In this document: positions 33,301-48,300 of the stretch, piece after piece
Layout of the letters: every line of letters begins with the position of its first letter
Position numbering within the stretch: the stretch's first letter is position 1
Assembly: GCA_036873755.1 (NCBI GenBank)
Contig: JAVTVY010020553.1
Coordinates: 1-64,000 of the forward strand
Direction: 5' to 3'
Length of the DNA stretch: 64,000 nucleotides
Source: Hanleya hanleyi
Lineage: Eukaryota > Mollusca > Polyplacophora > Lepidopleurida > Hanleyidae
The notes under the pieces: generated by a model
Databases searched by the model: none
Told to the model about the DNA's origin: nothing
The model's input: only the letters and a program-made list of their open reading frames with translations
Program-made: the position numbers and the translations under genes

Positions 33301-36300
33301 TTATTTAATCAAAAGGTCATTGTCCCACTGAGCTGATGAATGAGCTGATCCAATTGCTCTATTAAGCATGTTAAAGAAGAGCTGCCGGTGGATGATCTCA
33401 GTCATGTCAGTGGAATAATTCTATGACACTTTACATGCTCTCTATCATTGTCTATGAACTGAATGACTGATATAGATAGTTGAACTTGTACATTGCATTT
33501 TAAATTGTTTTTTACTTCTCTGTCCTTTCTTAATTGTTTCAAATCGCAGTGTTTGTAGAATTATGAATTGAAAAACAGAAATTTATAATGAAATATAAAT
33601 AAAGCATTGAGTTGATGAGCTGCAAAATTCCTGGGAAGTGGCCATTAAACTACAATTTAAAAAAATGATCTCATATTTTGACATTGATCAGAAATGTATT
33701 CCATGTCTGTTGATACCTACAGGCCGAGATCAGCCAGGACAGTATCACCATCATTCCACAAGGTAATTATTTGTATTGAAAGGATGGAAATAATATCAAA
33801 CATTCAAATGTACATTATTTTAGGTCCTCAACATTCTAAGGTATCTTTTGGTCAGTTTTTTCAAAAAACAATATTGCCTTTCTCTCTCATAGACTATTAA
33901 CAATTATACTCATAGACAATCACTATTATTTTGATCAAAATATTAACTTGATGCATTCCTAGGCAATGATAATGCAAATAATGGAGAAACAAGAAATGGA
34001 ATCTCTCAGGCTCCCTCACAGTCCCCATTTTGAATTTACTCCCCATGCTCATCTCCAGATGTACTGATGTACTGAATATAGCAGATAATGAAGGACTGGA
34101 AGAACATTTTACTACCATGCACACACCATTTGATTGTGTTTTGTGAAATTCTCTTATCTTTGTAATACTTATACAGATTTATGAGGGTATAAATGTTCTA
34201 TGTTTTTCAGCTGTGTTCATTTCTTCATCCAAGTTCTCTCTTCATCATTATCTTCACTCAGCTGTGATAGCCAAGTTAAACCAGGACTCCAGCCCTCAGC
34301 CATATCAGCAGTCTGCCCCCATCAAACTGTTCCTCGTTGCTGGAGGAATACGCCCAGTCAAGGATCCTCTCTATCTTGTAAAGGTATTTTCAGGTCAGTG
34401 ACCTTTATAGATAACCTGTAAATTCGTGTCCAGTAATGGCCTGGTACCAAAATTTGGAGTTACCTTACCCATAGGAAAAACAAGAACTCTTTTCATTTTG
34501 AGGTCAAAATGTCAACATTCAAGGACATGGCAGCCAGAACCCCAGGAAATAGTTGAAATATTGATGCCCATGATACAAGTGTAACACATTAACTCCAGTA
34601 TTTCACTGTGGAATATGGCCAATTCTATAACACTTGTGTCGATAACATCGAGCTAACCATGCAATCATTACACGTTTTAGCTCGGTTATGTGAAATCAAC
34701 ACCTGTCAAGTGCAGGTGTTCATTAGGAAATTCTATTTCACAAGTCTGATGAGAAAATGGACGTTTGCTTTCATACAAGTATCAAATGGAATATAACAAA
34801 CAAATAAATTACATGATGAAATTTCTTTCTTAAGTTTAACTGTTGCTTCCGCTGTGATATTGATTAACATTTAAGTGACACAAATAGACGTATATCCATG
34901 TAATTTCCACACAGCTGACGCAGCTGATATCACTCCCCATTTGAGAGACCACATAAACTCATCCACAGACATTGGCATGATGCCTACCGAGACAGGAGCA
35001 TCAATGGACGAGTTTTTTTCAAGTTCAAAATATATTTTCAACCTTTCATTATAATCTTCATTGATAATCAAATTAGTGCAATAGAATAGAAATAATGTTT
35101 TCAAAGGCATGCTCAATGGTTGTTTTACGCATGGTTAGTGTGGGAAAGTTTATAAATTTTAGGGCGTGGGCTTTGCCCTTGCCCCATAATATAAACTTTC
35201 CCACACTAATGTACCTGAACTTATTTTGAGTTGTCTGTCCGTCTGCCTGGCTGTGTAACTAAAAACCTCCATGTGATATCTCCAGTTCTATCATATGGAT
35301 TGTGGCGCCCTATATGGGGCCTACTTATTAGCCTAGCTGATACCAGGCCCCAATACCAGGCCTGCCAAGTCAGCATGGTGTGATTTCTAGAATGCAAGGC
35401 CTGCATTTACCTTAACCTTGGAGGAAAGAGAAACAAATCTTCATCAATTTTGAGGTCAAAAGTTCATAGGGCAAGACCAGGAACAATTGACAAGGTATTG
35501 TTCTGTTGGGGGAAGCTTTTATTGTTGCACACCAAAGTTATTCATAGAATTGAAAGTCAGTTCCAAACTTTACCTGACATCTTCCCCACTTGGATTCACA
35601 TGAGATTAAATCTGCTCAAATATGTTTTCATATTTTGAAGCTCCATTTACTTGGTATTAGATCACTCACACTGAGTACATGTAGAAGTTTGTTTACCTTC
35701 CATTGCAGAGTGGCACCAGCAAAGTGAGCCAACAGCCTTCTTGGTGTTCATGGGACCTGTGGTATGATATTCCTCCCCTTTAAATATGTAATCAATTTAG
35801 ATATAACCACACACGCTGTTGTACTGTTGCATAAATATGAGTTTTAGACTATACATTATATAATAGATTTGTTTATTTTCCAAGGGTTAGCGAATATACT
35901 CTGTCAGTTTGGAAGACTTACTGCACCCCAGGAATAACTCGACTTGCCCGATATGCACCTCATAGACAGACATGACAGACCTGCAATCATTTGTTTCAGA
36001 AGATAGCTGCACCTTATCTGCACCTTGAGAACAAAACCATTTTTACAGAAAATTCAGACTGTACCCTATTTTTACCTTCTGGACATAAAACTATTTTATC
36101 CAATATTCAGAGTGAGCCCAACTTGTCCCTCTGGACTTCTTCCCCACCAACTTACACACTGGGTTCTATTTATGTAGTTTTCATCACCCAGAATTGCACA
36201 CTTTTTATAACCCAAAACTAACAAATACAATGTATCCCCAAATTCAGATTAAACTCTGGATTTTCTTTCTCAAATTAATGATCTAATATATTATTGACTT

Positions 36301-39300
36301 CTAAACCCAAAAATCAGACTGCATCCCATCGTCATTTTTTTTACACTTTCGAATTTCAAAATGTGACCTGGCCCTCAATACTTTAAAAAATATCTCCTCC
36401 ACAAAAATTCAATTCCTGCATTGGTAGGAGGAAATATGTTGTGCTTTATCTGCACCTTAGCTGCACCCTATCTGCAAATTATTGATGACATATTTAGTGT
36501 TTGATCTGATATTCAAAATTGTCACATGGGTTTTATCGTTTTGGCTGGTGTTAACAAAACACAGGCAGACTTATTGCTTTCCATTAAAACATTTTAAACT
36601 TTCTAAAGTAGATAAAGTAAAGAGTTCCAGACTGGCATGTAAAAGAAATCTGAAGTAAAAACTCAAGGAAGAATATGAACAAAAGTATCAAATGGCATCC
36701 TAATGTACTGATTCTACAACTGCTGACTTGGTCCAAATTATTATCTTGGAAATGTGTTTCAAACTTCATGTATGAATTCACTTTCTAGGGGAACATGTAC
36801 CTATGGTTGGCTATCCCTGCCAGAATTCGTCATTTAGAGGCTGCCTCTAAATAATATATACCATGGTATAAAATGCCAAGCCTGCCATAATTCGTATTTA
36901 GAGGCTGCCTCTAATTATTTTTGTACCATGGTATAAAATGCCGAGCCTGCCATAATTCCTATTTAGAGGATGCCTCTAAATCGCCAAGCCTGCCACAATT
37001 CGTATTTAGAGGCTGCCTGTAAATAATATATACCCTGGTATAAAATGCCGAGCCTGCCATAATTCGTATTTAGAGGCTGCCTCTAATTATTTTGTACCAT
37101 GGTATAAAATCGCCAAGCCTGCCATAATTCCTATTTAGAGGATGCCTCTAATTCATTTTAGCCGTAAGTCATAAACAACTCGATGTCATATCAAAAATAT
37201 TAAATTTGACCAATGAGTAAACTTGTAACAAGCGTAGAGATATCGAACCAAATTTGTGAAAGCGCATATCATTGGTGGAAGTAATAAGAAGGCGAAAATT
37301 TACGACTTACGGCTAAAATGAATTAGAGGCATCCTCTAAATAGGAATTATGGCAGGCTTGGCGATTTTATACCATGGTACAAAATAATTAGAGGCAGCCT
37401 CTAAATACGAGCTATACCGTAATTACACAAAATAATTAGAGGCAGCCTCTAAATACGAATTGTGGCAGGCTTGGCGATTTACAGGCATCCTCTAAATATG
37501 GATTATGGCAGGCTCGGCATTTTATACCATGGTACAAAATAATTAGAGGCAGCCTCTAAATACGAATTATGGCAGGCTTGGCATTTTATACCATGGTATA
37601 TATTATTTAGAGGCAGCCTCTAAATGACGAATTCTGGCAGGGATGGCCAACCATATGTACCTGTATGTACATGCAAAGAAAACGTAGACTTGATAACATG
37701 AGACAGTCATTGAATTACGTAATTGCTAATAAAGCCATTCTGATATTTGATGTTCTCAGAAAAACTCTTCTTCGATGTTTTCACCTCATTTGCATTAACA
37801 GCGTTCTGTTCTGTGCTTTAACTGCACCCAAAATGTGCCTTAACTCCTACACTAACTGCACCTTAACTGTGCCATAATTTCGCCTTATGTGTATAACATT
37901 CATGCTATTATTCCAAGTATGTGCCCTATTTGTGCTCCTACTGCACCTTAAGTGTACCTTTAACAGTTGAGATATTGGGCCCATTGTTGATCAACGACCT
38001 CGTCATCTTGATTAATGATTAATTAATCATGTAGAGTAGGTTATCCATTTGTATTATATGCTAGCTTTTGATATTCCACCAGTATTCTTAGTATTCAACT
38101 AAATCTTGGTGTTTCCCATACTTACTGTATTTCATTATTAAAGTGCAACTGGTGATTGACTAGCAATTTCCAATTTGACTGACCTTGACCTATTTTATAA
38201 GGTCAAGTTATTGCAATATCATGGGGATCATGGCTAGGCAAAATTTGTGTATCTGAAGTTTTTGTTCTGATTGTATGCATAAACCTGTACGTTTACAGAT
38301 ATCTTTAGAAGTTTTAAGGGATGATACATCACAAAAGTGTTCTGTCTATTCCAGATGGACCAGGGCTATGGTGAGTTATTTACACAGGTTATTGACGGGT
38401 AAGAATTATAGTTTGTCATTTATCAATACTCTACATGTGTTCTACTTCTGACATGTAAACTAGGCTAAACTTATTCTTACTTTTATAGAGAATTAACTAT
38501 AGAAATACCAGGACGATCATGGGGTGAAGAAACCATATATAAACTGGGAGTCCTGATAAAATCACTTCAAGAGGTGATAAAGTGTCACTTGTACAAGTGT
38601 GTCTCCTGACTGTCACAGAAGGTTGTTAAGGGAAATGAGGTGTCCAATTTAGCCAGAAGATATGTTAACTGATTTTTCTATCATGAGTGAATGTTTTTCC
38701 TGTGAGGACAAACATGACAAAGTATGTAGGCTGATATTTATTGCATGAGCTAGTGTCACACAGGTTTTTGGCTCTCCCCACACATTGTTTATTTAGAGCT
38801 AATTGATCTAATTGAGAACCTGATAAGGTGATCAGATGTCAAAGGGTTAAAAGATATGGACAATAAACTAACCATTTCAAGTCTGTAAAGGAAAACTTGC
38901 CTCAGGCTATGTCAGAAGATCTGTTACTTCACTTTAGCCTCAGTTTGGGACCTTTTATACTTCCCATCTGTTCTCTTACTTTGATTTGTTCATGACCTAT
39001 TTGTATGTTGTCTCATACACAGGTTACCAGGAGTGGTGTATGTAGGAGGCATGAGTTTGGAGGATACCCATGCTGCTATCCAGGACAGCTTTGCTTTGGT
39101 CAACTCTTCCCAAAGTGAGGGCATGTCGACGGCTATATTAGAGGTTAGTTTATCATAGTGAAACCATATTGCAATACAATCTGCTACAGGGTGTCTTATA
39201 TTTTCTGCTTTATGACATAGATATTGTAATGCAAGCTCCCCCATCATAAAACATCTGTGTTTGCCATGGCAGTGCCATCTGCTAGAGTAGTCCATCGGTT

Positions 39301-42300
39301 TTCCTCTGTGTCCATGGCAGTGACATCTGTTCTAGAGCAGATCATCAGTTCTCCTTTGTTTGTGTCCATAATGGTGACATCTGTTCCAGAGCAGACCATC
39401 AATTGTTCTCTCTGTCCATTATCATGCCATCTGTTCTGCAGCAGACCATCAGTTCTCCCCTGTCTGTGTCAATGATCATGATATCCGTTCTAGAGCAGCC
39501 CATCGGTTCTCTGTCTGTGTCTGTAATGGTAACATCTGTTCAGAGCAGACTATCAATTCTCCTCTGTCTGTATCCATGGCAGTGACATCTGTTTCTAGAG
39601 CAGACCATTGGTTCTCCGTCTGTGTCCATAACAGTGACATCTGTTCTAGAGCAAACCATCAGTTCTCCTCTGTCTGTGTCGATAATGGAGACAACTGTTC
39701 TAGAGCAGATCATCAGTTCTCCTCTGCCTGTGTTGATAATGGTGACATCTGTTCTAGAGCAAACCATCAGTTTTTCTTCTGTCTGTGTCCATGTCAGTGA
39801 CATCTATTCTAGAGCAGACCATCGGTTCTCCTCTGTGTGTGTGCATAATGGTGACATCTGTGCTGGAGCAGACCATCAGTTCTTCTCTATCTGTGTTCAT
39901 GATCATGACATCTGTTCTAGTGTAGTCCATTGGTTCTCCTCTGTCTGAGTCCATAATGGTGACAACTGTTCTAGAGCAGACCATCAAGTCTCCTCTGTCT
40001 GTGCCCATGGCAGTGACATCCGTGCTAGAGCAGACCATTGGTTCTCCTCTGTCTGTGTCCATAATGGTGATATCTGTTCCAGAACGGGCCATCAGTTCTC
40101 TTCTGTTTGTGTCCATGGCAGTGACATCTGTTCTGGAGCAGATCAATGGGTCTCCTCTGTCTTGTGTCAATGATCATGATATCTGTTCTAGAGCAGATCA
40201 TCGGTTCTCCTCTGTCTGTGTCTGTAATGGTAACATTTGTTCAGAGCAGACTATCAATTCTCCTCTGTCTGTATCCATGACAGTGACATCTGTTCTAGGG
40301 CAGACCATTGGTTCTCCTCCGTCTGTGTCCATAATGGTGACATCTGTTCCAGAGCAGACCATCAGTTCTCCTCTGTCTGTGTCCATAATGGTGACATCTG
40401 TTCTAAAGCAGACTATCAATTCTCCTCTGTCTGTGTTCATGATGGTGACATCTGTTCTAAAGCAGATCATCGGTTCTTCTCTGTCTGTGTTCATGGCAGT
40501 AAACGTCTGTTCTATAGCAGACCATTGGTTCTCCTCTGTGTCGATAATGGTGACATCTGTTCTAGAAGAGACTATTGGTTCTCCTCTGCCTGTGTTGATA
40601 ATGGAGACATCTGTTCGAGACCAGACTATTGGTTCTCCTCTGCCTGTGTCGATAATGGTGACATCTGTTCGAGAGCAGACTATTTGTTCTCCTCTGCCTG
40701 TGTCGATAATGGTGACATCTGTCCTAGAAGAGACTATTGGTTCTCCTCTGCCTGTGTCGATAATGGAGACATCTGTTCGAGAGCAGACTATTGGTTCTCC
40801 TCTGCCTGTGTCGATAATGGAGACATCTGTTCGAGAGCAGACTATTGGTTCTCCTCTGCCTGTGTTGATAATGGTGACATCTGTTCTAGAAGAGACTATT
40901 GGTTCTCCTCTGCCTGTGTCGATAATGGTGACATCTGTTCGAGAGCAGACTATTGGTTCTCCTCTGCCTGTGTCGATAATGGTGGCATCTGTTCTAGAAG
41001 AGACTATTGGTTCTCCTCTGCCTGTGTTGATAATGGAGACATCTGTTCGAGAGCAGACTATTGGTTCTCCTCTGCCTGTGTTGATAATGGTGACATCTGT
41101 TCGAGAGCAGACTATTGGTTCTCCTCTGCTTGTGTTGATAATGGTGACATCTGTTCTAGAAGAGACTATTGGTTCTCCTCTGCCTGTGTTGATAATGGAG
41201 ACATCTGTTCGAGAGCAGACTATTGGTTCTCTTCTGTGTGTGTTGATAATGGAGACATCTGTTCTAGAGCAGACCTTCAGTTCTCCTCGGTCTGTGTCCA
41301 TGACAGTGACATCCGTTCTAGAGCAAATCATCGGTTCTTCTCTACCTGTGTCGATAATGGTGACATCTGTTCGAGAGCAGACTATTGGTTCTCCTCTGCT
41401 TGTGTTGATATAAATGGTGACATCTGTTCTAGAGCAGACCTTCAGTTCTCCTCGGTCTGTGTCCATGACAGTGACATCCATTCTAGAGCCGATCATCGGT
41501 TCTTCTCTACCTGTGTCAATAATGGTGACATCTGTTCTAGAACAGACCATCGGTTCTTCTTCTGTCTATTTCCATGGCAGTGACATCTATTCTAGAGCAG
41601 ACCATCGGTTCTCCTCTGTGTGTGTGCATAATGGTGACCTGTTCTAGAGCAGACCATCAATTCTCCTTTGTCCATGTTCATAATAGTGCCATCTGTTCTT
41701 AAGTAGACCATTGATTCTCATCTGTCTTTGTCCATGATCATGATATCTGTTCTAGAGCAGATCATCAGTGGTTGATCATATGCTCTGGAGAACAGATGTT
41801 ATGATCAGGGACACAGACCACAAACAATCGATGATCATGATCATGAACACAGACAGAGGAGAACTGATGGTCTGCTCTAGAACAGATATCCCTGTCATGG
41901 ACACAGACAGAGCAGAACTGGAGGTCTGCTTTAGAACCGATGACACCATTATTGACAGAAATGGTCTGCTCTATGAAACGTGTCACCATCCTTGACACAG
42001 AGGAGTACTGATGGTCTACTCTAGAACAGCTGTCATGATCATGAACACAGACAAAGAAGACAATGGATTATCATGAATACAGATACAGACTTGGCATGAG
42101 TCTGTACACAGAGGAGACCTGTTATCACCAAGGAAACAGACAGAAGAGACCTGTCATGATTATGGGCACAGGCAGATGAGACCTGTCATGATCATGGACA
42201 CAGACAGAGGAGACCTGTCATGACCATGGACACAAACAGAGGAGACCTGTCATGATCATGGGCACAGACAGAAGAGACCTGTCGTGACCATGGGCACAGA

Positions 42301-45300
42301 GAGAGGAGACCTAGCATGACCATGGACACAGACAAGAGGAGACCTGTCATGACCATGGACACAAACAGAGGAGACCTGGCATGACCATGGACACATACAG
42401 CAGAGACCTGGCATGATCATTTTCACAGATGGAGAACCTGGCATGACCATGGGCACAGAGAGAGGAGACCTGGCATGATCATGTTTGCAGGTGGAGAACT
42501 GTCATGACCATAGACACAGGCAGATGAGACCTGTCCTGACCATGGGCACAGAGAGAGGAGACCTGGCATGACCATGGACACAGACAGAGGAGACCTGTCA
42601 TGACCATGGACACAAACAGAGGAGACCTGGCATGACCATGGACACATACAGCAGAGACCTGGCATGATCATGTTCACAGATCGAGAACTGTCATAATCAT
42701 GGACCCAGACAGAGGAGACCTGGCATGACCATGGACACAGAGAGAGGAGACCTGGCATGACAATGGAGTCGACACAAACAGAGGAGACCTGGCATGATCA
42801 TGGACACATACAGCAGAGACCTGGCATGATCATGTTCACAGATGGAGAACTGTCATGATCATGAACCCAGACAGAGGAGACCTGGCATGACCAAGGGCAC
42901 AGACACATGAGACCTGGCATGATCATGTTCGCAGGTGAAGAACTGTCATGACCATAGACACAGGCAGATGAGACCTGTCATGATCATGGACACAGACAGA
43001 GGAGACCTGTCATGATCATGGACACAGACAGAGGAGACCTGTCATGATCATGGACACAGACAGAGGAGACCTGGCATGACCAACGGCACAGACACATGAG
43101 ACCTGTCATGATCATGTTCGCAGGTGAAGAACTGTCATGATCATGGACACAGGCAGATGTTATGATCAGGGACACAGACCACAAACAATCGATGATCATG
43201 ATCATGAACACAGACAGAGGAGAACTGATGGTCTGCTCTAGAACAGATATCCCTGTCATGGACACAGACAGAGCAGAACTGGAGGTCTGCTTTAGAACCG
43301 ATGACACCATTATTGACAGAAATGGAGGAAAACCGATGGTCTGCTCTATGAAACATGTCACCATCCTTGACACAGAGGAGTACTGATGGTTTACTCTAGA
43401 ACAGCTGTCATGATCATGAACACAGACAAAGAAGACAATGGATTATCATGAATACAGATACAGACTTGGCATGAGTCTGTACACAGAGGAGACCTGTTAT
43501 CACCAAGGAAACAGACAGAAGAGACCTGTCATGATTATGGGCACAGGCAGATGAGACCTGTCATGATCATGGACACAGACAGAGGAGACCTGTCATGACC
43601 ATGGACACAAACAGAGGAGACCTGTCATGATCATGGGCACAGACAGAAGAGACCTGTCGTGACCATGGGCACAGAGAGAGGAGACCTAGCATGACCATGG
43701 ACACAGACAAGAGGAGACCTGTCATGACCATGGACACAAACAGAGGAGACCTGGCATGACCATGGACACATACAGCAGAGACCTGGCATGATCATTTTCA
43801 CAGATGGAGAACCTGGCATGACCATGGGCACAGAGAGAGGAGACCTGGCATGATCATGTTTGCAGGTGGAGAACTGTCATGACCATAGACACAGGCAGAT
43901 GAGACCTGTCCTGACCATGGGCACAGAGAGAGGAGACCTGGCATGACCATGGACACAGACAGAGGAGACCTGTCATGACCATGGACACAAACAGAGGAGA
44001 CCTGGCATGACCATGGACACATACAGCAGAGACCTGGCATGATCATGTTCACAGATCGAGAACTGTCATAATCATGGACCCAGACAGAGGAGACCTGGCA
44101 TGACCATGGACACAGAGAGAGGAGACCTGGCATGACAATGGAGTCGACACAAACAGAGGAGACCTGGCATGATCATGGACACATACAGCAGAGACCTGGC
44201 ATGATCATGTTCACAGATGGAGAACTGTCATGATCATGAACCCAGACAGAGGAGACCTGGCATGACCAAGGGCACAGACACATGAGACCTGGCATGATCA
44301 TGTTCGCAGGTGAAGAACTGTCATGACCATAGACACAGGCAGATGAGACCTGTCATGATCATGGACACAGACAGAGGAGACCTGTCATGATCATGGACAC
44401 AGACAGAGGAGACCTGTCATGATCATGGACACAGACAGAGGAGACCTGTCATGATCATGGACACAGGCAGAGGAGACCTGTCCTGACCATGGGCACAGAG
44501 AGAGGAGACCTGTCATGACCAAGGACATAGACAGATGAGACCTGTCACGACCAAGGACACAGACAGATGAGACCTGGCATGACCATGGACACAGACAGAT
44601 GAGACCTGTCTTGACCAAGGACACAGACAGATGAGACCTGTCCTGACCATGGGCACAGAGAGAGGAGACCTGTCATGACCAAGGACACAGACAGATGAGA
44701 CCTGTCATGACCAAGGACACAGACAGATGAGACCTGGCATGACTAAGGGCGGCACTAGGGGGTCATTGGATGCGATCCTGTGATGCCCTGTCATGATCAT
44801 GTTCGCAGGTGAAGAACTGTCATGATCATGGACACAGGCAGATGGGACCTGTCATGATCATGGACACAGGCAGAGGAGACCTGTCCTGACCATGGGCACA
44901 GAGAGAGGAGACCTGTCATGACCAAGGACACAGACAGATGAGACCTGTCACGACCAAGGACACAGACAGATGAGACCTGGCATGACCATGGACACAGACA
45001 GATGAGACCTGTCTTGACCAAGGACACAGACAGATGAGACCTGTCCTGACCATGGGCACAGAGAGAGGAGACCTGTCATGACCAAGGACACAGACAGATG
45101 AGACCTGTCATGACCAAGGACACAGACAGATGAGACCTGGCATGACCAAGGGCGGCACTAGGGGGTCATTGGATGCGATCCTGTGATGCCTATGATGACC
45201 ATGGATACAGACAGAGGAGATTATCATGATAATGTACACAGATGGTGGAGAACTGATGATCTGCTCGAAAACAGATGTTACAGGCACAGATGGAGGGGAA

Positions 45301-48300
45301 AAGATTTTCCACTCTAAAATAAATGTCAGCATCATGAACACAGGTGGCAGAGAACTGATAGATGTCACCTCCATGTACACAGATGAAGAAGACATCTTCT
45401 CCATTTTAGTGCTGTCCATATTTAGGCATCTTTCTGATGCTTGTGTGAAACACTGTAATCTGCTTAATTTCAGGCAATGGGCCTGGGCACTCCTGTGATA
45501 GCTAGACGTATACCTGGTAATATGGACCTGATAGAGGACCAGGTCACTGGGCTGCTGTTTAACACCCCTCAGGTCATAGTATTTGAATTATTTGGTTACA
45601 ATTGACATTGTACAGTTGTGCAATTGTGCAGTTTTTAGACTTTTCGTCCGTGGTCCGTCGTCCGTCCGTCCGTCAGTCCATCAGTCAGTCAGTCTGTCCG
45701 TCGTCCGTCCGTAAACAATTCTTGTTATCGCGATTTCTCAGGAACTGCTTTATGGATCTTTCTCAAATTTGGTACACAGGTTCCCCTTGGGGTCTAGTTG
45801 TGCAAGATACCTTTTCTGGTCCGATTCGAAAATCCAATATGGCCACCAGGCAGCCATCTTGGATTTCCCCATGAAACCTTGTTATCGCGATTTCTCAGGA
45901 ACTACTGCATGGATGTCTCTCAAATTTGGTACACAGGTTCTCCTTGGGGTCTAGTTGTGCAAGATACCTTTTCTGGTCCGATTCGAAAATCCAATATGAC
46001 CACCGGGCAGCCATCTTGGATTTCCCCATGAAATCTTGTTATCGCGATTTCTCAGGAACTACTTCATGGATCTTTCTCAAATTTGGTACACAGGTTCCCC
46101 TTGGTCTAGTTGTGCAAGATACCTTTTCTGGTCCGATTCGAAAGTCCAATATGGCCACCAGGCAGCCATCTTGGATTTCCCCATGAAACCTTGTTATCAC
46201 GATTTCTCAGGAACTACTGCATGGATCAAATGTGGTACACAGGTTCCCCTTGGGGTCTAGTTGCGCAAGATACCTTTTTTGGTCCGATTCGAAAATCCAA
46301 TATGGCCACCGGGCAGCCATCTTGGATTTCCCCATGAAATCTTGTTAGCACGATTTCTCAGGAACTACTGCATGGATCTTTCTCAAATTTGGTACACAGG
46401 TTCCCCTTGGGGTCTAGTTGTGCAAGATACCTTTTCTGGTCCGATTCGAAAATCCAGTATGGCCGCCAGGCAGCCATCTTGGATTTCCCTATGAAACTTT
46501 GTTATCGCGATTTCTCAGGAACTACTGCATGGATCTCTCTCAAATTTGGTACACAGGTTCCCCTTGAGGTCTAGTTGTGCAAGATACCTTTTCTGGTCCG
46601 ATTCGAAAATCCAATATGGCCACCAGGCAGCCATCTTGGATTTCGCCATGAAACTTTGTTATCGTCATTTCTCAGGAAGTACTGCATGGATCTTTCTCAA
46701 ATTTGATCTTTCTTATATAGAATATCCATACCTTCACCTTCCATATCAAGGAGTTCAAATAATTCGGAATTAAAATGTATTTCTTCAAATTTTAAATGCA
46801 GTAGCAAGTGAACTGCTCCACCCTTAGGGTCCAGTTGTGCAAGATACCTTTTTCGGTCCGAATCGAAAATCCAATATGGCCACAAGGCAGCCATCTTGGA
46901 TTTCTCCATGAAACCTTGTTATCGTGATGTCTCCGGAACTACTGCATAGATCTTTCTCAAATTTGGTACACAGTTTCCCCTTGGGGTCTAGTTTCCCCTT
47001 GGGGTCTAGTTGTGCAAGATACCTTTTTTGGTCTGATTCGAAAATCCAATATGGCCACCAGGCAGCCATATTGGATTTCCTCATGAAAATTTATTGTCAT
47101 TTCTCAGGAAGTACTGCATGGATCTTTCTCAAATTTGTTACACAGGTTCCCCTTGGTGTCTAGTTATGCAAGATATCTTTCCCGGTCCGATTTGAAAATC
47201 CAGTATGGCCACCAGGCAACCATCTTGGATTTCTCCATGAAACTTTATCGTCATTTCTCAGGAACTACTGCAAGGATCTTTCTCAAATTTGGTACACAGG
47301 TTCCCCTTAGGGTCTCGATATGCAAGATGCCTTTTTCGGTCCAAATCGAAAATCCAATATGGTCACCAGGCGGCCATCTTGGATTTTCCCATTTTGTTAT
47401 CGTGATTTCCCAGGAACTACTGCATGGATCTTTGTTAAATGTGGTACACAGGTTCTCCTTGTCTAGTTGTGCAAGATACCTTTTTCGGTCCGAATCGAAA
47501 ATCCAATATGGCCACAAGGCGGCCATCTTGAATTTCCCCTTGAAACATTGTTATCGTGAATGCTCAGGAAATATTTCATGGATCTTTCTGAAATTTGATA
47601 CACAGGTCCCACATGGGGCCTAGTAGTGCAATATACCTTTTTTAGTCCGATTCGAAAATCCAAGTTACGCTTCAAATTAATACGGTATTCTCGAGTTGTG
47701 ACGTTGCATCACAAGAGTCGGCGGATCAAACGGTGGGGCATATTCTATATATTGACTATAGAGAATATCCATACCTTCACCTTCCATATCAAGGAGTTCA
47801 AATAATTCGGAATTAAAATGTATTTCTTCAAATTTTAAATGCAGTAGCAAGTGAACTGCTCCACCCTTTCGTCTGCCGGCGGGTCGGCTACATGAAGGGA
47901 CGTCACTCTTGTGACTCAACGTCACAACTCAACAACTGTAGGCTACTGCATGTTTTGATCCAAGGGAGATAATCAGGATTCAGGCACTTTTGAAGTTTCA
48001 ACATTACTGCGCAGACCGGATCCCTTGTACCATCTTACTATTTTCGAGCATGGTATCTTAACTGTTATGCTGCTAAATTCTTTTGTATGATGTACGAGGA
48101 GAAATGCTGACTTTTTTTTTTTAAATCCGGATTTCATGAACAAAAATATTATTTAATTTCGTTTGCTGGTGACTGGCCTAACATATCAATGAATCCCAAC
48201 TTGTTTAGTCTATGCTATTCGACCGCCTTTTATAGCAAAATCGACGATGTTGTCAGCGTAAATAAAATTTATTTGAAGAGACTACAGTATTTTGGTAGAA

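Noticed and set aside
39956..41583. Three open frames of 448-485 codons on both strands
   Set aside because: They come from a 54-bp minisatellite (18 codons) that lacks stops in several frames; the peptides are simple repeats and the region is intronic to GLT1D1.
42256..45027. Short identical minus-strand frames (66 and 111 codons, each present twice)
   Set aside because: They mark the 1.36-kb tandem duplication of minisatellite C rather than duplicated genes.
45602..47623. A ladder of 60-160 codon frames with similar peptides
   Set aside because: Translations of the 157-bp satellite in successive frames; no conserved domain.
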